A stretch of 64,000 nucleotides of DNA from Pseudescherichia sp031998825 (GCF_031998825.1 NZ_DAMACX010000008.1:62001-126000); one strand, 5' to 3'; counted from the first letter of the stretch, positions 33,419-45,199 are shown. The notes: generated from the letters alone by a model not told the origin. Numbers and translations are program-made.

Positions 33419-34339
33419 TTACTTGTACCTGATAGACGGGTTAATGGCGGCGTAGAGCATATCCACCACCAAGTTGATAAGAACAAACTCCAGCGAGAAG
33501 AGCAGCACCTCGGCCTGAATCACCGGATAGTCACGCATCTCCACCGAGTCCACCAGCAGGCGGCCAAGGCCAGGCCAGTTGAAGACCTTCTCAACCACAA
33601 TCGAGCCGCCGAGCAAGAAGCCAAACTGCAGGCCCATCATGGTCACCACCGGGATCATGGCGTTACGCAGGCCATGCTTGAGAATAACCCACTTCTCGCT
33701 GACCCCTTTGGCACGCGCGGTGCGCATATAGTCCTCGTTGAGCACATCGACAAAGGAGGCACGGGTAAAGCGCGCCATCACTGCCGCCACCGCCGCGCCG
33801 AGGGTCAGCGACGGCAGGACGTAGTGCCGCCAGCTGTCCGCCCCAACGGTAGGCAGCCACCCCAGCTCAACGGAGAAGACCTGCATCAGCAGCATGCCAA
33901 GCGCAAAGGCCGGAAACGAAATGCCGGTGACCGCCAGCGCCATGCCGATGCGGTCCGGCCAGCGGTTGCGCCAGACGGCAGCGACTATTCCGGCAGCGAG
34001 GCCAAACAGTACCGCCCAGACCATGCTGGCGATAGTGAGCCAGAAAGTAGGCATGAAGCGGCTGGCGATCTCCTCCGCCACCGGGCGGCGGGAGACCATC
34101 GACATGCCGAAATCGCCCTGCAATACGTTGGTGATGTAGTGCCAGAACTGATGCCACAGCGGCTGGTCAAGGCCCAGCTGCTGGCGCACCAGCGCAACCA
34201 CCTGCGCGTCAGCCTCCGGTCCGGCAATCAGCCGCGCCGGATCCCCTGGCAGCATATGCACGAACAGAAACACCAGCACCGCCACAATCAGCAGCGTGGG
34301 GATCAGGCCGAGCAGGCGTTTAAAAAAATAGTTAAGCAT
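33419..34339 (-). CDS. gsiC: Glutathione ABC transporter permease GsiC
   Basis: GsiC is the DppB-type permease partner of GsiD. The 306-residue protein has about six helices, the N-terminal FFKRLLGLIPTLLIVAVLVF and the EAA loop MRTARAKGVSEKWVILKHGL (about 205-224). Length equals the E. coli protein. It starts 50 bases after gsiB and nearly abuts gsiD. Confidence 0.95.
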   Translation of the reverse strand: MLNYFFKRLLGLIPTLLIVAVLVFLFVHMLPGDPARLIAGPEADAQVVALVRQQLGLDQPLWHQFWHYITNVLQGDFGMSMVSRRPVAEEIASRFMPTFWLTIASMVWAVLFGLAAGIVAAVWRNRWPDRIGMALAVTGISFPAFALGMLLMQVFSVELGWLPTVGADSWRHYVLPSLTLGAAVAAVMARFTRASFVDVLNEDYMRTARAKGVSEKWVILKHGLRNAMIPVVTMMGLQFGFLLGGSIVVEKVFNWPGLGRLLVDSVEMRDYPVIQAEVLLFSLEFVLINLVVDMLYAAINPSIRYK

Positions 34340-34389
34340 CTTCTACCCTGTTGCTGGCCCCCGCCGCGATGTGCGGAGGCCAGGCACGA

Positions 34390-35928
34390 CTATTTTAAGT
34401 CTGCGTCGTCAAAGCTAAAGCCGGTATCCGGCATGATATAGAAACCGCTCAGGTCTTTATTGTGCGCGGAGACCAGTTTCTCTACTACCAGCGGCACCCA
34501 CGGCGACTCCTTCCAGATGGTGTCCTGCGCTGCCTTGTAGTGCTGCGCCTTCTCCTCGTTGCTGGTAGTTTTCAGCGCGGCAGCGAGATCCTTATCCACC
34601 TGCGGATTGCTGTAGAACGCGGTGTTGAACAGGGTTGGCGGCCAGTTCTGCGAGGCGAACAGCGGCGACAGCGCCCAGTCCGCTTCGCCGGTGGAGGCCG
34701 ACCAGCCGGTGTAGAACATCCTTACCCCGCTCTCCTTCTGCCCTTTGCCCTCGACTTCAGCGGCGCGCTGCCCGGCATCCATCGCCGTCACCTGCGCTTT
34801 AATGCCCACCTGGGCCAGCTGCTGCTGGGTAAACTGCAGCACCTTCTGGGCAGTGCTGTGGTTATGGGAGGACCACAGGGTGGTGGTAAAGCCGTTCGGG
34901 TAGCCCGCCTCTTTCAGCAGCGCGCGCGCCTTAGCCGGATCGTAGGGCCACGGCTGATAGCTCTGAGCGTAAGCAATGGACGTCGGCACGATGCCGGTAG
35001 CCGGGGTGGCGTAGCCTGCGAAGGCGACCTTGACCAGCGCCTGGCGGTTGATGGCGTAGTTGATTGCCTCGCGCACTTTCGGATTATCAAACGGCTTCTG
35101 CGTCACGTTGAGGCTGATGTAGCGCTGCATGATTGACGGGCTGGCGACCAGGTCCAGCTTGGGATTCTTCTCCAGCACGGCGGCCTGCTCGTAGGGGATC
35201 GGGAAGGCGAACTGCGCCTCGCCGGTCTGCAGCATCGCCGCGCGAGTGTTGTTATCCACCACCGGACGCCAGGTGATGGTATCCAACTTCGGCAGGCCCT
35301 GCTGCCAGTAGCTGGCAAACTTCTTCACCTTCACAAAGTCGGTCTGGTTCCAGGTCTCCAGCTCGTACGGACCGGTGCCCACCGGATGGAAACCAATCTC
35401 TTTACCATACTTTTTCAGCGCGGCAGGCGAGATCATCGCCGTGGCTGGATGGGCGAGAATATTGATAAAGGCCGAGAAGGGCTGGGTCAGGGTGATCTTC
35501 ACCGTGGTGGGATCCACCGCCTCGGTCTTAGCAATATTCTTGTAGAGATTGTAGCGCTTCAGCCCGCTCTCTTTGTTGCTGGCGCGGTCGAGGTTGGCTT
35601 TTACCGCCTCGGCGTTAAAGTCGGTGCCGTCCTGGAACTTAACGCCGCTGCGCAGCTTGATGGTATAGACCAGCCCGTCGTCGGAGACGGTATAGCTCTC
35701 GGCAAGAACGTTTTTCAGCTTCATATCTTTATCGAGGCCGAAAAGGCCCTGATAGAACGACTTCGCTACCGCCTGGGAGAGCGTGTCGTTTGCGTCATAG
35801 GGATCGAGGGTGGTGAAGTTCGACCCCACGGCCACCACCACGTCTTTGGCAGCGAAAGCCGGTGCCACGGCGAGCGCGGCGGCAACGCCCAGCGCCAGAC
35901 GCCATTTACGCGCAACAAATTGTGTCAT
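34390..35928 (-). CDS. gsiB: Glutathione-binding periplasmic protein GsiB
   Basis: GsiB binds glutathione in the periplasm. The 512-residue precursor has a signal peptide (about 1-26, ending VAPAFA) and the family 5 solute-binding fold, including FYQGLFGLDKDMKLKNVLAE and KLRSGVKFQDGTDFNAEAVK. Length equals E. coli. It follows gsiA by 33 bases in the same operon. Confidence 0.95.
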   Translation of the reverse strand: MTQFVARKWRLALGVAAALAVAPAFAAKDVVVAVGSNFTTLDPYDANDTLSQAVAKSFYQGLFGLDKDMKLKNVLAESYTVSDDGLVYTIKLRSGVKFQDGTDFNAEAVKANLDRASNKESGLKRYNLYKNIAKTEAVDPTTVKITLTQPFSAFINILAHPATAMISPAALKKYGKEIGFHPVGTGPYELETWNQTDFVKVKKFASYWQQGLPKLDTITWRPVVDNNTRAAMLQTGEAQFAFPIPYEQAAVLEKNPKLDLVASPSIMQRYISLNVTQKPFDNPKVREAINYAINRQALVKVAFAGYATPATGIVPTSIAYAQSYQPWPYDPAKARALLKEAGYPNGFTTTLWSSHNHSTAQKVLQFTQQQLAQVGIKAQVTAMDAGQRAAEVEGKGQKESGVRMFYTGWSASTGEADWALSPLFASQNWPPTLFNTAFYSNPQVDKDLAAALKTTSNEEKAQHYKAAQDTIWKESPWVPLVVEKLVSAHNKDLSGFYIMPDTGFSFDDADLK

Positions 35929-35961
35929 CTTATTCTCCTGAATTTCCCTGCCTGTTAACGA

Positions 35962-37842
<1,881 letters not shown>

Positions 37843-38044
37843 TATTTATTGCTCGTCTGGCAGCTTTTTCTATAAATATCATTATTGTCGCCGCAGTTTG
37901 ATACGAATTTTGAATATAGAAAGTCGAAACGGTGATGTAAAGAGCCCGCGCGGCAATGGCACATAATGGGTACATTCAGTCTGGCCTGGTTTTCTGCCAT
38001 AATGGCGCATTGATTTCCCAGATTGCCCTCCCAGGAGTGAACTC

Positions 38045-39280
38045 ATGGACCATACCGCCGGGCTGATCCCGCTTGACGCGGCGCTTGCTCAGATGCTGTC
38101 GCGTATTACCCCGCTCACCGACTACGAAACCCTGCCCCTGCACGCCTGCTTTGGCCGCGTAACGGTGCGGGAGATTACCTCTCCCCTCAACGTGCCCGGC
38201 TTTGATAACGCCGCAATGGATGGCTACGCCGTGCGCCTTGATGATGTGCAGGCAGGGGTGCCGCAGCCGGTGGCGGGCAAGGCCTTTGCCGGTCAGCCGT
38301 TCCACGGGGAGTGGCCAGCGGGGAGCTGCATCCGCATTATGACCGGTGCGCCCATCCCGCCGGGCTGCGATGCGGTGGTGATGCAGGAGGAGACCGAGCA
38401 GAGCGACGCCGGGGTGCTGTTTACCGCCGAGGTGCGTGCCGGGCAAAATATTCGCCGTGCCGGGGAAGATATCACCCAGGGCGCGGTAGTCTATGCACCG
38501 GGCACCACCCTGACGGTGGCGGAGCTGCCGGTGCTGGCCTCCCTTGGTATTCCTGACGTTGAGGTGGTGCGCAAAGTCCGGGTGGCGCTCTTCTCTACCG
38601 GCGATGAGCTCCAGCTGCCGGGCCAGCCGCTGGGCGATGGTCAGATCTACGATACCAACCGGCTGGCGGTCCACGTCATGCTGGAGCAGCTCGGCTGTGA
38701 AGTGATCAACCTCGGCATCATCCCGGACGATCCCGCCCGGCTGCGCGAGGCCTTTATTGCCGCTGACCAGCAGGCCGACGTAGCGATCAGCTCCGGCGGC
38801 GTCTCGGTAGGCGAAGCGGACTACACCAAAGCCCTGCTGGAAGAGCTGGGGGAGATCGCCTTCTGGAAGCTGGCGATCAAGCCCGGTAAACCCTTTGCCT
38901 TCGGCAAGCTCAGCAACGCCTGGTTCTGCGGTCTGCCGGGTAATCCGGTCTCCGCGGCGCTGACCTTCTACCAGCTGGTGCAGCCCCTGCTGGCACGCCT
39001 GAGCGGCAAGCCCGGCAGCGCCCTGCCCCCGCGCCTGCGGGTCCGCGCCGCCACCCGGCTGAAGAAAGCGCCGGGACGTCTCGACTTCCAACGCGGCATC
39101 GTTACCCGCGACGCCGAGGGGAATTTACAGGTCAGCACCACCGGCAACCAGGGCTCCCACGTTTTCAGCTCCTTTAGCCAGGGCAACTGCTTTATCGTGC
39201 TGGAGCGCGAGCGCGGCAGCGTTGAGCCAGGGGAGTGGGTAGAGATCGAGCCGTTTAACCACCTGTTTGGGGGGCTGTGA
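38045..39280 (+). CDS. moeA: Molybdopterin molybdenumtransferase MoeA
   Basis: MoeA inserts molybdate into adenylylated molybdopterin to finish the molybdenum cofactor. The 411-residue protein has the family blocks DNAAMDGYAV, IMTGAPIPPGCDAVVMQEE, FSTGDEL and SSGGVSVGEADY, followed by a C-terminal domain. GGAGTG precedes the ATG. Its stop overlaps the moeB start by one base, so the two are translationally coupled. Confidence 0.96.
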   Translation: MDHTAGLIPLDAALAQMLSRITPLTDYETLPLHACFGRVTVREITSPLNVPGFDNAAMDGYAVRLDDVQAGVPQPVAGKAFAGQPFHGEWPAGSCIRIMTGAPIPPGCDAVVMQEETEQSDAGVLFTAEVRAGQNIRRAGEDITQGAVVYAPGTTLTVAELPVLASLGIPDVEVVRKVRVALFSTGDELQLPGQPLGDGQIYDTNRLAVHVMLEQLGCEVINLGIIPDDPARLREAFIAADQQADVAISSGGVSVGEADYTKALLEELGEIAFWKLAIKPGKPFAFGKLSNAWFCGLPGNPVSAALTFYQLVQPLLARLSGKPGSALPPRLRVRAATRLKKAPGRLDFQRGIVTRDAEGNLQVSTTGNQGSHVFSSFSQGNCFIVLERERGSVEPGEWVEIEPFNHLFGGL

Positions 39281-40032
39281 TGGCCGTCGAGCTGAGCGAT
39301 AGCGAGATGCTGCGCTACAACCGGCAGATTGTCCTGCGCGGCTTCGACTTTGACGGTCAGGAGGCGCTGAAGTCCTCCCGCGTGCTGGTGGTGGGCCTGG
39401 GCGGGCTGGGCTGTGCCGCCGCCCAGTACCTGACGGCGGCGGGCATCGGTCACCTGACGCTGCTGGATTTTGACACCGTGTCGCTGTCGAATTTACAGCG
39501 CCAGACCCTGCACAGCGACGCGACGATCGGCCAGCCGAAGGTCGCCTCGGCGCGAACATCGCTGGCACGTATCAATCCGCACGTCAGCTTTACCACCCTC
39601 GATGCCCGACTGGAGGGCGAGGCGCTGAACGCGCAGATTGCCGCCCACGATCTGGTTCTGGACTGCACCGACAACGTTGAGATCCGCAATCAGCTCAACG
39701 ACGGCTGCTTTCGGACCAAAGTGCCGCTGGTTTCCGGGGCGGCGATCCGCATGGAGGGGCAGGTTAGCGTCTTTACCTGGCAGGAGGGGGAGCCGTGCTA
39801 CCGCTGCCTGAGCCGCCTGTTTGGCGATACGGCGCTGACCTGCGTGGAGGCGGGGGTGATGGCTCCGCTGGTAGGGATAATTGGCGCGATGCAGGCGATG
39901 GAGGCGATCAAGGTGCTGGCAAAATTTGGTCAGAGCGCCGCCGGAAAGATTGTCCTCTACGACGCCATGACCTGTCAGTTTCGCGAGATGAAGCTGATGC
40001 GCAACCCCCAGTGCGAGGTGTGCGGCGGATAA
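39280..40032 (+). CDS. moeB: Molybdopterin-synthase adenylyltransferase MoeB
   Basis: MoeB adenylylates the C terminus of the MoaD subunit of molybdopterin synthase. The 250-residue E1-like protein has the nucleotide-binding VVGLGGLGCAAAQYL (about 36-50), DFDTVSLSNLQRQ, DCTDNVEIRNQLN and the two zinc CxxC pairs (CYRC near 171 and CEVC near the end). The ATG at 39280 overlaps the moeA stop. It converges with fsaA, three bases apart. Confidence 0.96.
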   Translation: MAVELSDSEMLRYNRQIVLRGFDFDGQEALKSSRVLVVGLGGLGCAAAQYLTAAGIGHLTLLDFDTVSLSNLQRQTLHSDATIGQPKVASARTSLARINPHVSFTTLDARLEGEALNAQIAAHDLVLDCTDNVEIRNQLNDGCFRTKVPLVSGAAIRMEGQVSVFTWQEGEPCYRCLSRLFGDTALTCVEAGVMAPLVGIIGAMQAMEAIKVLAKFGQSAAGKIVLYDAMTCQFREMKLMRNPQCEVCGG

Positions 40033-40035
40033 CGG

Positions 40036-40698
40036 TTAGATACCGGCCCGGCCAAACGCCGTCTGCCACTCCTGCTCAAACTTAACGATCGCCGCCTCGA
40101 CCGCCGGGGCGGCGATAAACTGCTCTGCCACGTCCAGCGGCAGGGTAATCGCCTCGCAGCCCGCCAGCAGGCACTCCAGCGCCTGACGCGGCGTCTTAAA
40201 GCTTGCTGCCAGCACCTTCGAACCCGGCGCGTGCAGGGTCAGCAGGCGCTGTAGATCCGTCACCGTCTGGATACCATCGCCACCCTGGGCATCTACGCGG
40301 TTAACGTAGGGTGCCACGTACTCGGCTCCGGCAAGGGCACTCAGCAGCCCCTGCCCCGCGCCGTAGACCGCCGTGCCCAGAGTCGGGATCCCTTCCGCTT
40401 TCAGCAGCTTGATCGCCGCCAGCCCTTCGGCGCTAACCGGCACCTTCACCACGATATTGGCGATGATACCGCGCAGCTTGTGCGCCTCGGCCACCATCTC
40501 TTCGGCGTTGCTCGCTAATACCTGGGCAAAGAGCCGCCCTTTCCCCTCCAGCGCATCATGCAGCGCGGGCAGCAGCTCCACCAGCGGCATTTTGCCTTTG
40601 GCGACAATGCTCGGGTTGGTGGTGACCCCGGCCAGCGGAAAGCTGCGGGCCAGCCGTTTTACTGCCGCCACGTCAGCGGTGTCTAGGTACAGTTCCAT
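40036..40698 (-). CDS. fsaA: Fructose-6-phosphate aldolase FsaA
   Basis: FsaA reversibly splits fructose 6-phosphate into dihydroxyacetone and glyceraldehyde 3-phosphate, and belongs to the transaldolase-like fold. The 220-residue protein has the N-terminal MELYLDTADV, GVTTNPSIVAK and the Schiff-base lysine K85 in IVVKVPVS. Length equals E. coli. It is divergent from pflE, and a perfect palindrome (40781-40798) lies in the shared 133-bp promoter region. Confidence 0.95.
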   Translation of the reverse strand: MELYLDTADVAAVKRLARSFPLAGVTTNPSIVAKGKMPLVELLPALHDALEGKGRLFAQVLASNAEEMVAEAHKLRGIIANIVVKVPVSAEGLAAIKLLKAEGIPTLGTAVYGAGQGLLSALAGAEYVAPYVNRVDAQGGDGIQTVTDLQRLLTLHAPGSKVLAASFKTPRQALECLLAGCEAITLPLDVAEQFIAAPAVEAAIVKFEQEWQTAFGRAGI

Positions 40699-40780
40699 AT
40701 GAACTCCTCAAAGTGTGAGATTTAGCATGGTTTAAAACTTACCCATTTTAACCTGCCTCTATATTGACCAGAATCAAGAT

Positions 40781-40798
40781 AACTTTCATTCGAAAGTT
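40781..40798. promoter_or_regulatory. Palindromic operator-like site between fsaA and pflE
   Basis: AACTTTC-ATTC-GAAAGTT is a perfect seven-base inverted repeat. Its inner 14 bases (40783-40796) are the exact reverse complement of a site before ybiU at 45243-45256. It lies 34 bases before the pflE start. The regulator is unknown. Confidence 0.6.
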
Positions 40799-40831
40799 AT
40801 TCAATCTGCATATGAAACATGAGGGCAGATT

Positions 40832-41731
40832 ATGATTTTCAATATTCAGCGCTACTCCACCCACGACGGCCCCGGCATTCGCACCGTCGTCTTCTTAAAA
40901 GGCTGCTCGCTGGCCTGCCGCTGGTGCCAGAACCCAGAGAGCCGTGCCTTGAAGCGGGAGGTGCTCTTCGACGCCCGCCTCTGCCTCGACGGATGCGATC
41001 TCTGCCAGCAAACAGCACCGGGCGTAATTGACCGGACGCTTAACGGCCTGCTGATCCACCGGGAAAAACTCAGTGAGGCGCATCTTACTGCGCTGGAAGC
41101 CTGCTGCCCTACCCAGGCGCTGACGGTCTGCGGCGAAACCCAACCGGTGGAGGAGATTATGGCCACCGTCCTGCGGGATAAACCTTTTTACCAGCGCAGT
41201 GGGGGCGGGATCACGCTTTCCGGCGGGGAACCCTTTATGCAGCCCGAGCTCAGCGCTGCGCTGCTGAGGTCCAGCGTTGAGCACGGCATTCACACGGCGG
41301 TTGAAACCTGCCTGCATGTGCCCTGGCGCTATATCGAACCTTCCCTGCCGTATATCGATCTCTTTCTTGCCGACCTCAAGCACGTTGACAGCAGGGTGTT
41401 TAAAGTCTGGACCGACGGATCGGCAAAGCGCGTGCTGGCGAACCTGAAACGGCTGGCGGCGCGGGGGAAACAGCTCATTATTCGCGTGCCGCTGATCCCC
41501 GGCTTTAACGCTGACGAGGCCTCCATCAGGGCGATTACCCGCTTTGCTGCCGACGAGCTTAACGTCCAGGAGATCCACTTTCTGCCCTACCACACGCTGG
41601 GCATCAACAAATATCACCTGCTGAACCAGCCCTATACCGCGCCCGATAAGCCGCTCGACGCGCCAGCCCTGCTGGCTTTCGCCGAAGCGTCCGCCCGCGA
41701 GTATGGCCTGACCGCTACCCTACGAGGATAA
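40832..41731 (+). CDS. pflE: Glycyl-radical enzyme activating protein PflE (YbiY)
   Basis: This is a radical SAM activase that would install the glycyl radical on PflF. The 299-residue protein has the start MIFNIQRYSTHDGPGIRTVV, the radical SAM cysteines CxxxCxxC (KGCSLACRWC, about 26-33), an inserted cysteine-bearing segment typical of GRE activases (CLDGCDLC and CCPTQAL), and TLSGGEPFMQP. It lies four bases before pflF. Its target is inferred from the adjacent gene and from E. coli. Confidence 0.92.
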   Translation: MIFNIQRYSTHDGPGIRTVVFLKGCSLACRWCQNPESRALKREVLFDARLCLDGCDLCQQTAPGVIDRTLNGLLIHREKLSEAHLTALEACCPTQALTVCGETQPVEEIMATVLRDKPFYQRSGGGITLSGGEPFMQPELSAALLRSSVEHGIHTAVETCLHVPWRYIEPSLPYIDLFLADLKHVDSRVFKVWTDGSAKRVLANLKRLAARGKQLIIRVPLIPGFNADEASIRAITRFAADELNVQEIHFLPYHTLGINKYHLLNQPYTAPDKPLDAPALLAFAEASAREYGLTATLRG

Positions 41732-41735
41732 TGCC

Positions 41736-44168
41736 ATGACCGAGTTACGTCTTGATACCCTGACCCGCCGCATTCAGGCGCATAAAGATGCGCTGGTGCA
41801 CATTGTTAAGCCCCCGGTCTGCACCGAGCGCGCCCGGCACTATACCGAGGCCTACCGGCAGCACCTGGACAAGCCCATTCCGGTGCGCCGGGCGCTGGCC
41901 CTCGCCCACCATCTTGCCGAGCGCACCATCTGGATCAAACACGACGAGCTGATTATCGGCAACCAGGCGAGCGAGCTTCGCGCCGCACCTATCTTCCCGG
42001 AGTACACCGTGTCGTGGATTGAAAAGGAGATCGATGACCTGGCCGATCGCCCTGGCGCGGGCTTTGCGGTGAGCGAAGAGAACAAGCGCGTGCTGCATGA
42101 GATCTGCCCGTGGTGGCGCGGCCAGACGGTGCAGGATCGCTGCTACGGCATGTTTACCGACGAGCAGAAAGCCCTGCTGGCAACCGGCATCATCAAGGCC
42201 GAGGGCAATATGACCTCCGGCGATGCGCACCTGGCGGTGAACTACCCCCTGCTGCTGGAGAAGGGCCTCGACGGCCTGCGCGCGAAGGTGGCCGAGCGCC
42301 GGTCGCGCATCAATCTTACCGTACTGGAGGATCTGCATGGGGAGCAGTTCCTGAAGGCGATTGATATCGTCCTGCATGCGGTCAGCGACCACATCGAACG
42401 CTTTGCCGCCCTCGCTCGCGAGATGGTCCGCGACGAAACGCGTACCCGCCGCCGGGATGAGCTGCTCCAGATGGCGGAAAACTGCGACGTCATCGCCCAT
42501 CGTCCGCCGGAAACCTACTGGCAGGCGCTACAGCTCTGCTACTTTATCCAGCTGATTTTGCAGATCGAGTCCAACGGCCACTCGGTCTCGTTTGGCCGCA
42601 TGGATCAGTATCTCTATCCTTACTACCGCCGCGACGTCGAGCTGGATCAGACGCTGTCGCGAGAACAGGCCATCGAGCTGCTGCACGGCTGCTGGCTGAA
42701 GCTGCTGGAGGTGAACAAGATCCGCTCCGGCTCGCACTCGAAGGCCTCCGCCGGTAGCCCGCTCTATCAGAACGTCACTATCGGCGGCCAGAAACGGGTG
42801 AACGGCAAGGCGCAGGACGCGGTCAACCCGCTCTCCTACGCTATCCTCGAGTCCTGCGGACGCCTGCGCTCGACCCAGCCAAACCTGAGCGTGCGCTACC
42901 ACGCCGGGATGAGCAACGATTTCCTCGACGCCTGCGTACAGGTGATCCGCTGCGGCTTCGGCATGCCCGCCTTTAATAACGATGAGATCGTTATTCCCGA
43001 GTTTATCAAGCTTGGCGTCGAGCCGGATGATGCCTGGGACTACGCGGCGATCGGCTGTATCGAGACCGCCGTCGGCGGCAAGTGGGGCTACCGCTGCACC
43101 GGGATGAGCTTTATCAACTTTGCCCGGGTGATGCTTGCCGCCCTTGAAGCGGGCCGCGACGCCACCAGCGGCAAGGTGTTCCTGCCCCAGGAGCAGGCGC
43201 TGTCTAAAGGTAATTTCCACGACTTCAGCGAGGTGATGGCAGCCTGGGACGCGCAGATCCGCTACTACACCCGCAAATCCATTGAGATCGAGTACGTGGT
43301 GGACACCATGCTGGAGGAGAACGTCCACGATATTCTCTGCTCGGCGCTGGTGGATGACTGCATCGAGCGGGCCAAGAGCATTAAACAGGGCGGTGCGAAA
43401 TATGACTGGGTGTCGGGATTACAGGTTGGGATCGCCAACCTTGGCAACAGCCTCGCGGCGGTGAAAAAGCTGGTCTTTGACCAGGGGATTATCGGCCAGC
43501 AGCAGCTCGCCGAGGCGCTGGCGGCGGATTTTGCCGGTCTGACGCACGAGCAGCTGCGCCAGCGCTTAATCAACGGTGCGCCGAAGTATGGCAACGACGA
43601 TGACAGCGTCGATCTGCTGCTGAACCGCGCCTACCAGACCTACATTGACGAGCTGAAGCTGTATCACAATCCGCGCTACGGTCGCGGCCCCATCGGCGGC
43701 AACTACTACGCGGGTACCTCCTCTATCTCAGCCAACGTGCCTTTCGGCGCGGCGACCATGGCGACGCCTGACGGGCGCAAAGCCACCACCCCGCTGGCGG
43801 AGGGGGCCAGCCCGGCATCCGGGACGGATCGTTTCGGCCCCACGGCGGTAATTAACTCCGTCGGTAAGCTGCCGGTGGGGTCAATTCTTGGCGGCGTGCT
43901 GCTCAACCAGAAGCTGAATCCAGCCACGCTGGAGAGTGACGGCGATCGCCACAAGCTGATGCTGCTCCTGCGCACCTTTTTTGAAGTGCGTAAAGGGTGG
44001 CATATTCAGTACAACATTGTCTCCCGCGAGACGCTGCTGGCGGCGAAGGAAAATCCGGACCAGTATCGGGATCTGGTGGTGCGCGTGGCGGGCTACTCGG
44101 CGTTCTTTACCGCCCTGTCGCCGGATGCGCAGGATGATATTATCGCGAGAACGGAGCATTCGCTTTAA
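41736..44168 (+). CDS. pflF: Glycyl-radical enzyme PflF (YbiW), substrate unknown
   Basis: This 810-residue protein is a glycyl-radical enzyme of the pyruvate formate-lyase/diol dehydratase superfamily. The catalytic cysteine C441 lies in AAIGCIETAVGG with the acidic partner E443, and the glycyl-radical site G786 in RVAGYSAFF near the C terminus. The GCxE arrangement is seen in dehydratase-type members rather than true PFL (which has two adjacent cysteines). Length equals E. coli YbiW. The reaction is not established. Radical enzymes of this kind work only without oxygen. Confidence 0.92.
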   Translation: MTELRLDTLTRRIQAHKDALVHIVKPPVCTERARHYTEAYRQHLDKPIPVRRALALAHHLAERTIWIKHDELIIGNQASELRAAPIFPEYTVSWIEKEIDDLADRPGAGFAVSEENKRVLHEICPWWRGQTVQDRCYGMFTDEQKALLATGIIKAEGNMTSGDAHLAVNYPLLLEKGLDGLRAKVAERRSRINLTVLEDLHGEQFLKAIDIVLHAVSDHIERFAALAREMVRDETRTRRRDELLQMAENCDVIAHRPPETYWQALQLCYFIQLILQIESNGHSVSFGRMDQYLYPYYRRDVELDQTLSREQAIELLHGCWLKLLEVNKIRSGSHSKASAGSPLYQNVTIGGQKRVNGKAQDAVNPLSYAILESCGRLRSTQPNLSVRYHAGMSNDFLDACVQVIRCGFGMPAFNNDEIVIPEFIKLGVEPDDAWDYAAIGCIETAVGGKWGYRCTGMSFINFARVMLAALEAGRDATSGKVFLPQEQALSKGNFHDFSEVMAAWDAQIRYYTRKSIEIEYVVDTMLEENVHDILCSALVDDCIERAKSIKQGGAKYDWVSGLQVGIANLGNSLAAVKKLVFDQGIIGQQQLAEALAADFAGLTHEQLRQRLINGAPKYGNDDDSVDLLLNRAYQTYIDELKLYHNPRYGRGPIGGNYYAGTSSISANVPFGAATMATPDGRKATTPLAEGASPASGTDRFGPTAVINSVGKLPVGSILGGVLLNQKLNPATLESDGDRHKLMLLLRTFFEVRKGWHIQYNIVSRETLLAAKENPDQYRDLVVRVAGYSAFFTALSPDAQDDIIARTEHSL

Positions 44169-44173
44169 GGTGT

Positions 44174-44206
44174 CACGCCCGGCGGCGCAGGCTTGCCGGG
44201 CCTACG
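44174..44206. repeat. REP palindromic unit after pflF
   Basis: CACGCCCGGCGGCGCAGGCTTGCCGGGC-type palindrome ending GCCTACGTG, shortly after the pflF stop and before ybiV. Confidence 0.8.
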
Positions 44207-44304
44207 TGCAATCAGTGCTTACTTTCATATGAAATTAAAGGTGTGCATTTGCTCACATCGTTACTAGAATGCTCCTGACTGTTTTTACCCTGGGAGCATA
44301 ACGT

Positions 44305-45120
44305 ATGACCGTAAAAGTTATCGTCACCGATATGGACGGAACTTTCCTTGATGATGCCAAAACGTACGACCGCAGCCGTTTCCTCAGCCAGTTCCGCGAG
44401 CTTCAGGCGCGCGGTATTGAGTTTGTGGTCGCCAGCGGCAACCAGTTTTATCAGCTCATCTCCTTCTTTCCAGAAATTAAAGACGAGATCTCCTTCGTCG
44501 CCGAAAACGGCGCGCTGGTCTACGAACATGGCAAAGAGCTTTTCCACGGTGAGCTGACCCGCCACGAGTACCAGATCGTGCTGGGCGAGCTGCTTAAGAG
44601 CGAAGGCCTGAACTTTGTTGCCTGCGGTCTCGATAGCGCCTACGTCAGCAAAAGTGCGCCGCCGGAGTTTGTTGAGCTGATGTCGCACCACTATCATCGC
44701 CTCAAGCTGGTGAGTGACTACCGCGAGATCGACGACAAGATGTTTAAGTTCTCCCTTAACCTGCCAGACAGCGAGATCCCACAGCTGGTGGATGCCCTGC
44801 ACGTCTCTCTCGACGGCATTATGAAACCGGTCACCAGCGGCTTCGGCTTTGTGGATCTGATCATCCCCGGTCTGCACAAGGCCAACGGTATTACCCGCCT
44901 GCTTAAGCGCTGGGAGCTTTCACCCAGCAACTGCGTCACCATCGGCGATAGCGGCAACGACGCCGAGATGCTGCGCATGGCGAAGTTCTCTTTTGCCATG
45001 GCTAACGCTGGCGAGGCCATCAAAGAGATCGCTAACTTCCAGACCGACGATAACAACCAGCAGGGCGCGCTGAATGTGATTCAGGCCGTGCTCGACGGCA
45101 CCTCCCCCTTTAACGTCTAA
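44305..45120 (+). CDS. ybiV: HAD-family sugar phosphatase YbiV
   Basis: YbiV is a Cof-type HAD phosphatase acting on sugar phosphates such as fructose 1-phosphate and ribose 5-phosphate in E. coli. The 271-residue protein has motif I DMDGTFLDD (nucleophile D9 or so), a type IIB cap domain (about 85-190) and motif III/IV GDSGNDAEML with a preceding lysine (HKANGITRLLKRW). GGGAGC lies upstream of the ATG. It sits between pflF and ybiU as in E. coli. Confidence 0.94.
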   Translation: MTVKVIVTDMDGTFLDDAKTYDRSRFLSQFRELQARGIEFVVASGNQFYQLISFFPEIKDEISFVAENGALVYEHGKELFHGELTRHEYQIVLGELLKSEGLNFVACGLDSAYVSKSAPPEFVELMSHHYHRLKLVSDYREIDDKMFKFSLNLPDSEIPQLVDALHVSLDGIMKPVTSGFGFVDLIIPGLHKANGITRLLKRWELSPSNCVTIGDSGNDAEMLRMAKFSFAMANAGEAIKEIANFQTDDNNQQGALNVIQAVLDGTSPFNV

Positions 45121-45128
45121 GCACCTCT

Positions 45129-45170
45129 ACGCCAGCACGCGCGCGGCTGGCGTTACCCTCTTCTCTCTTT
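45129..45170 (+). terminator. Probable terminator after ybiV
   Basis: ACGCCAGC and GCTGGCGT form a perfect eight-base-pair stem (45129-45136 / 45146-45153). A pyrimidine-rich tail (CCCTCTTCTCTCTTTT) follows rather than a pure T-run, so its strength is uncertain. Confidence 0.5.
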
Positions 45171-45199
45171 TGTGCACACCATCATCTTTTTAAACTTGC

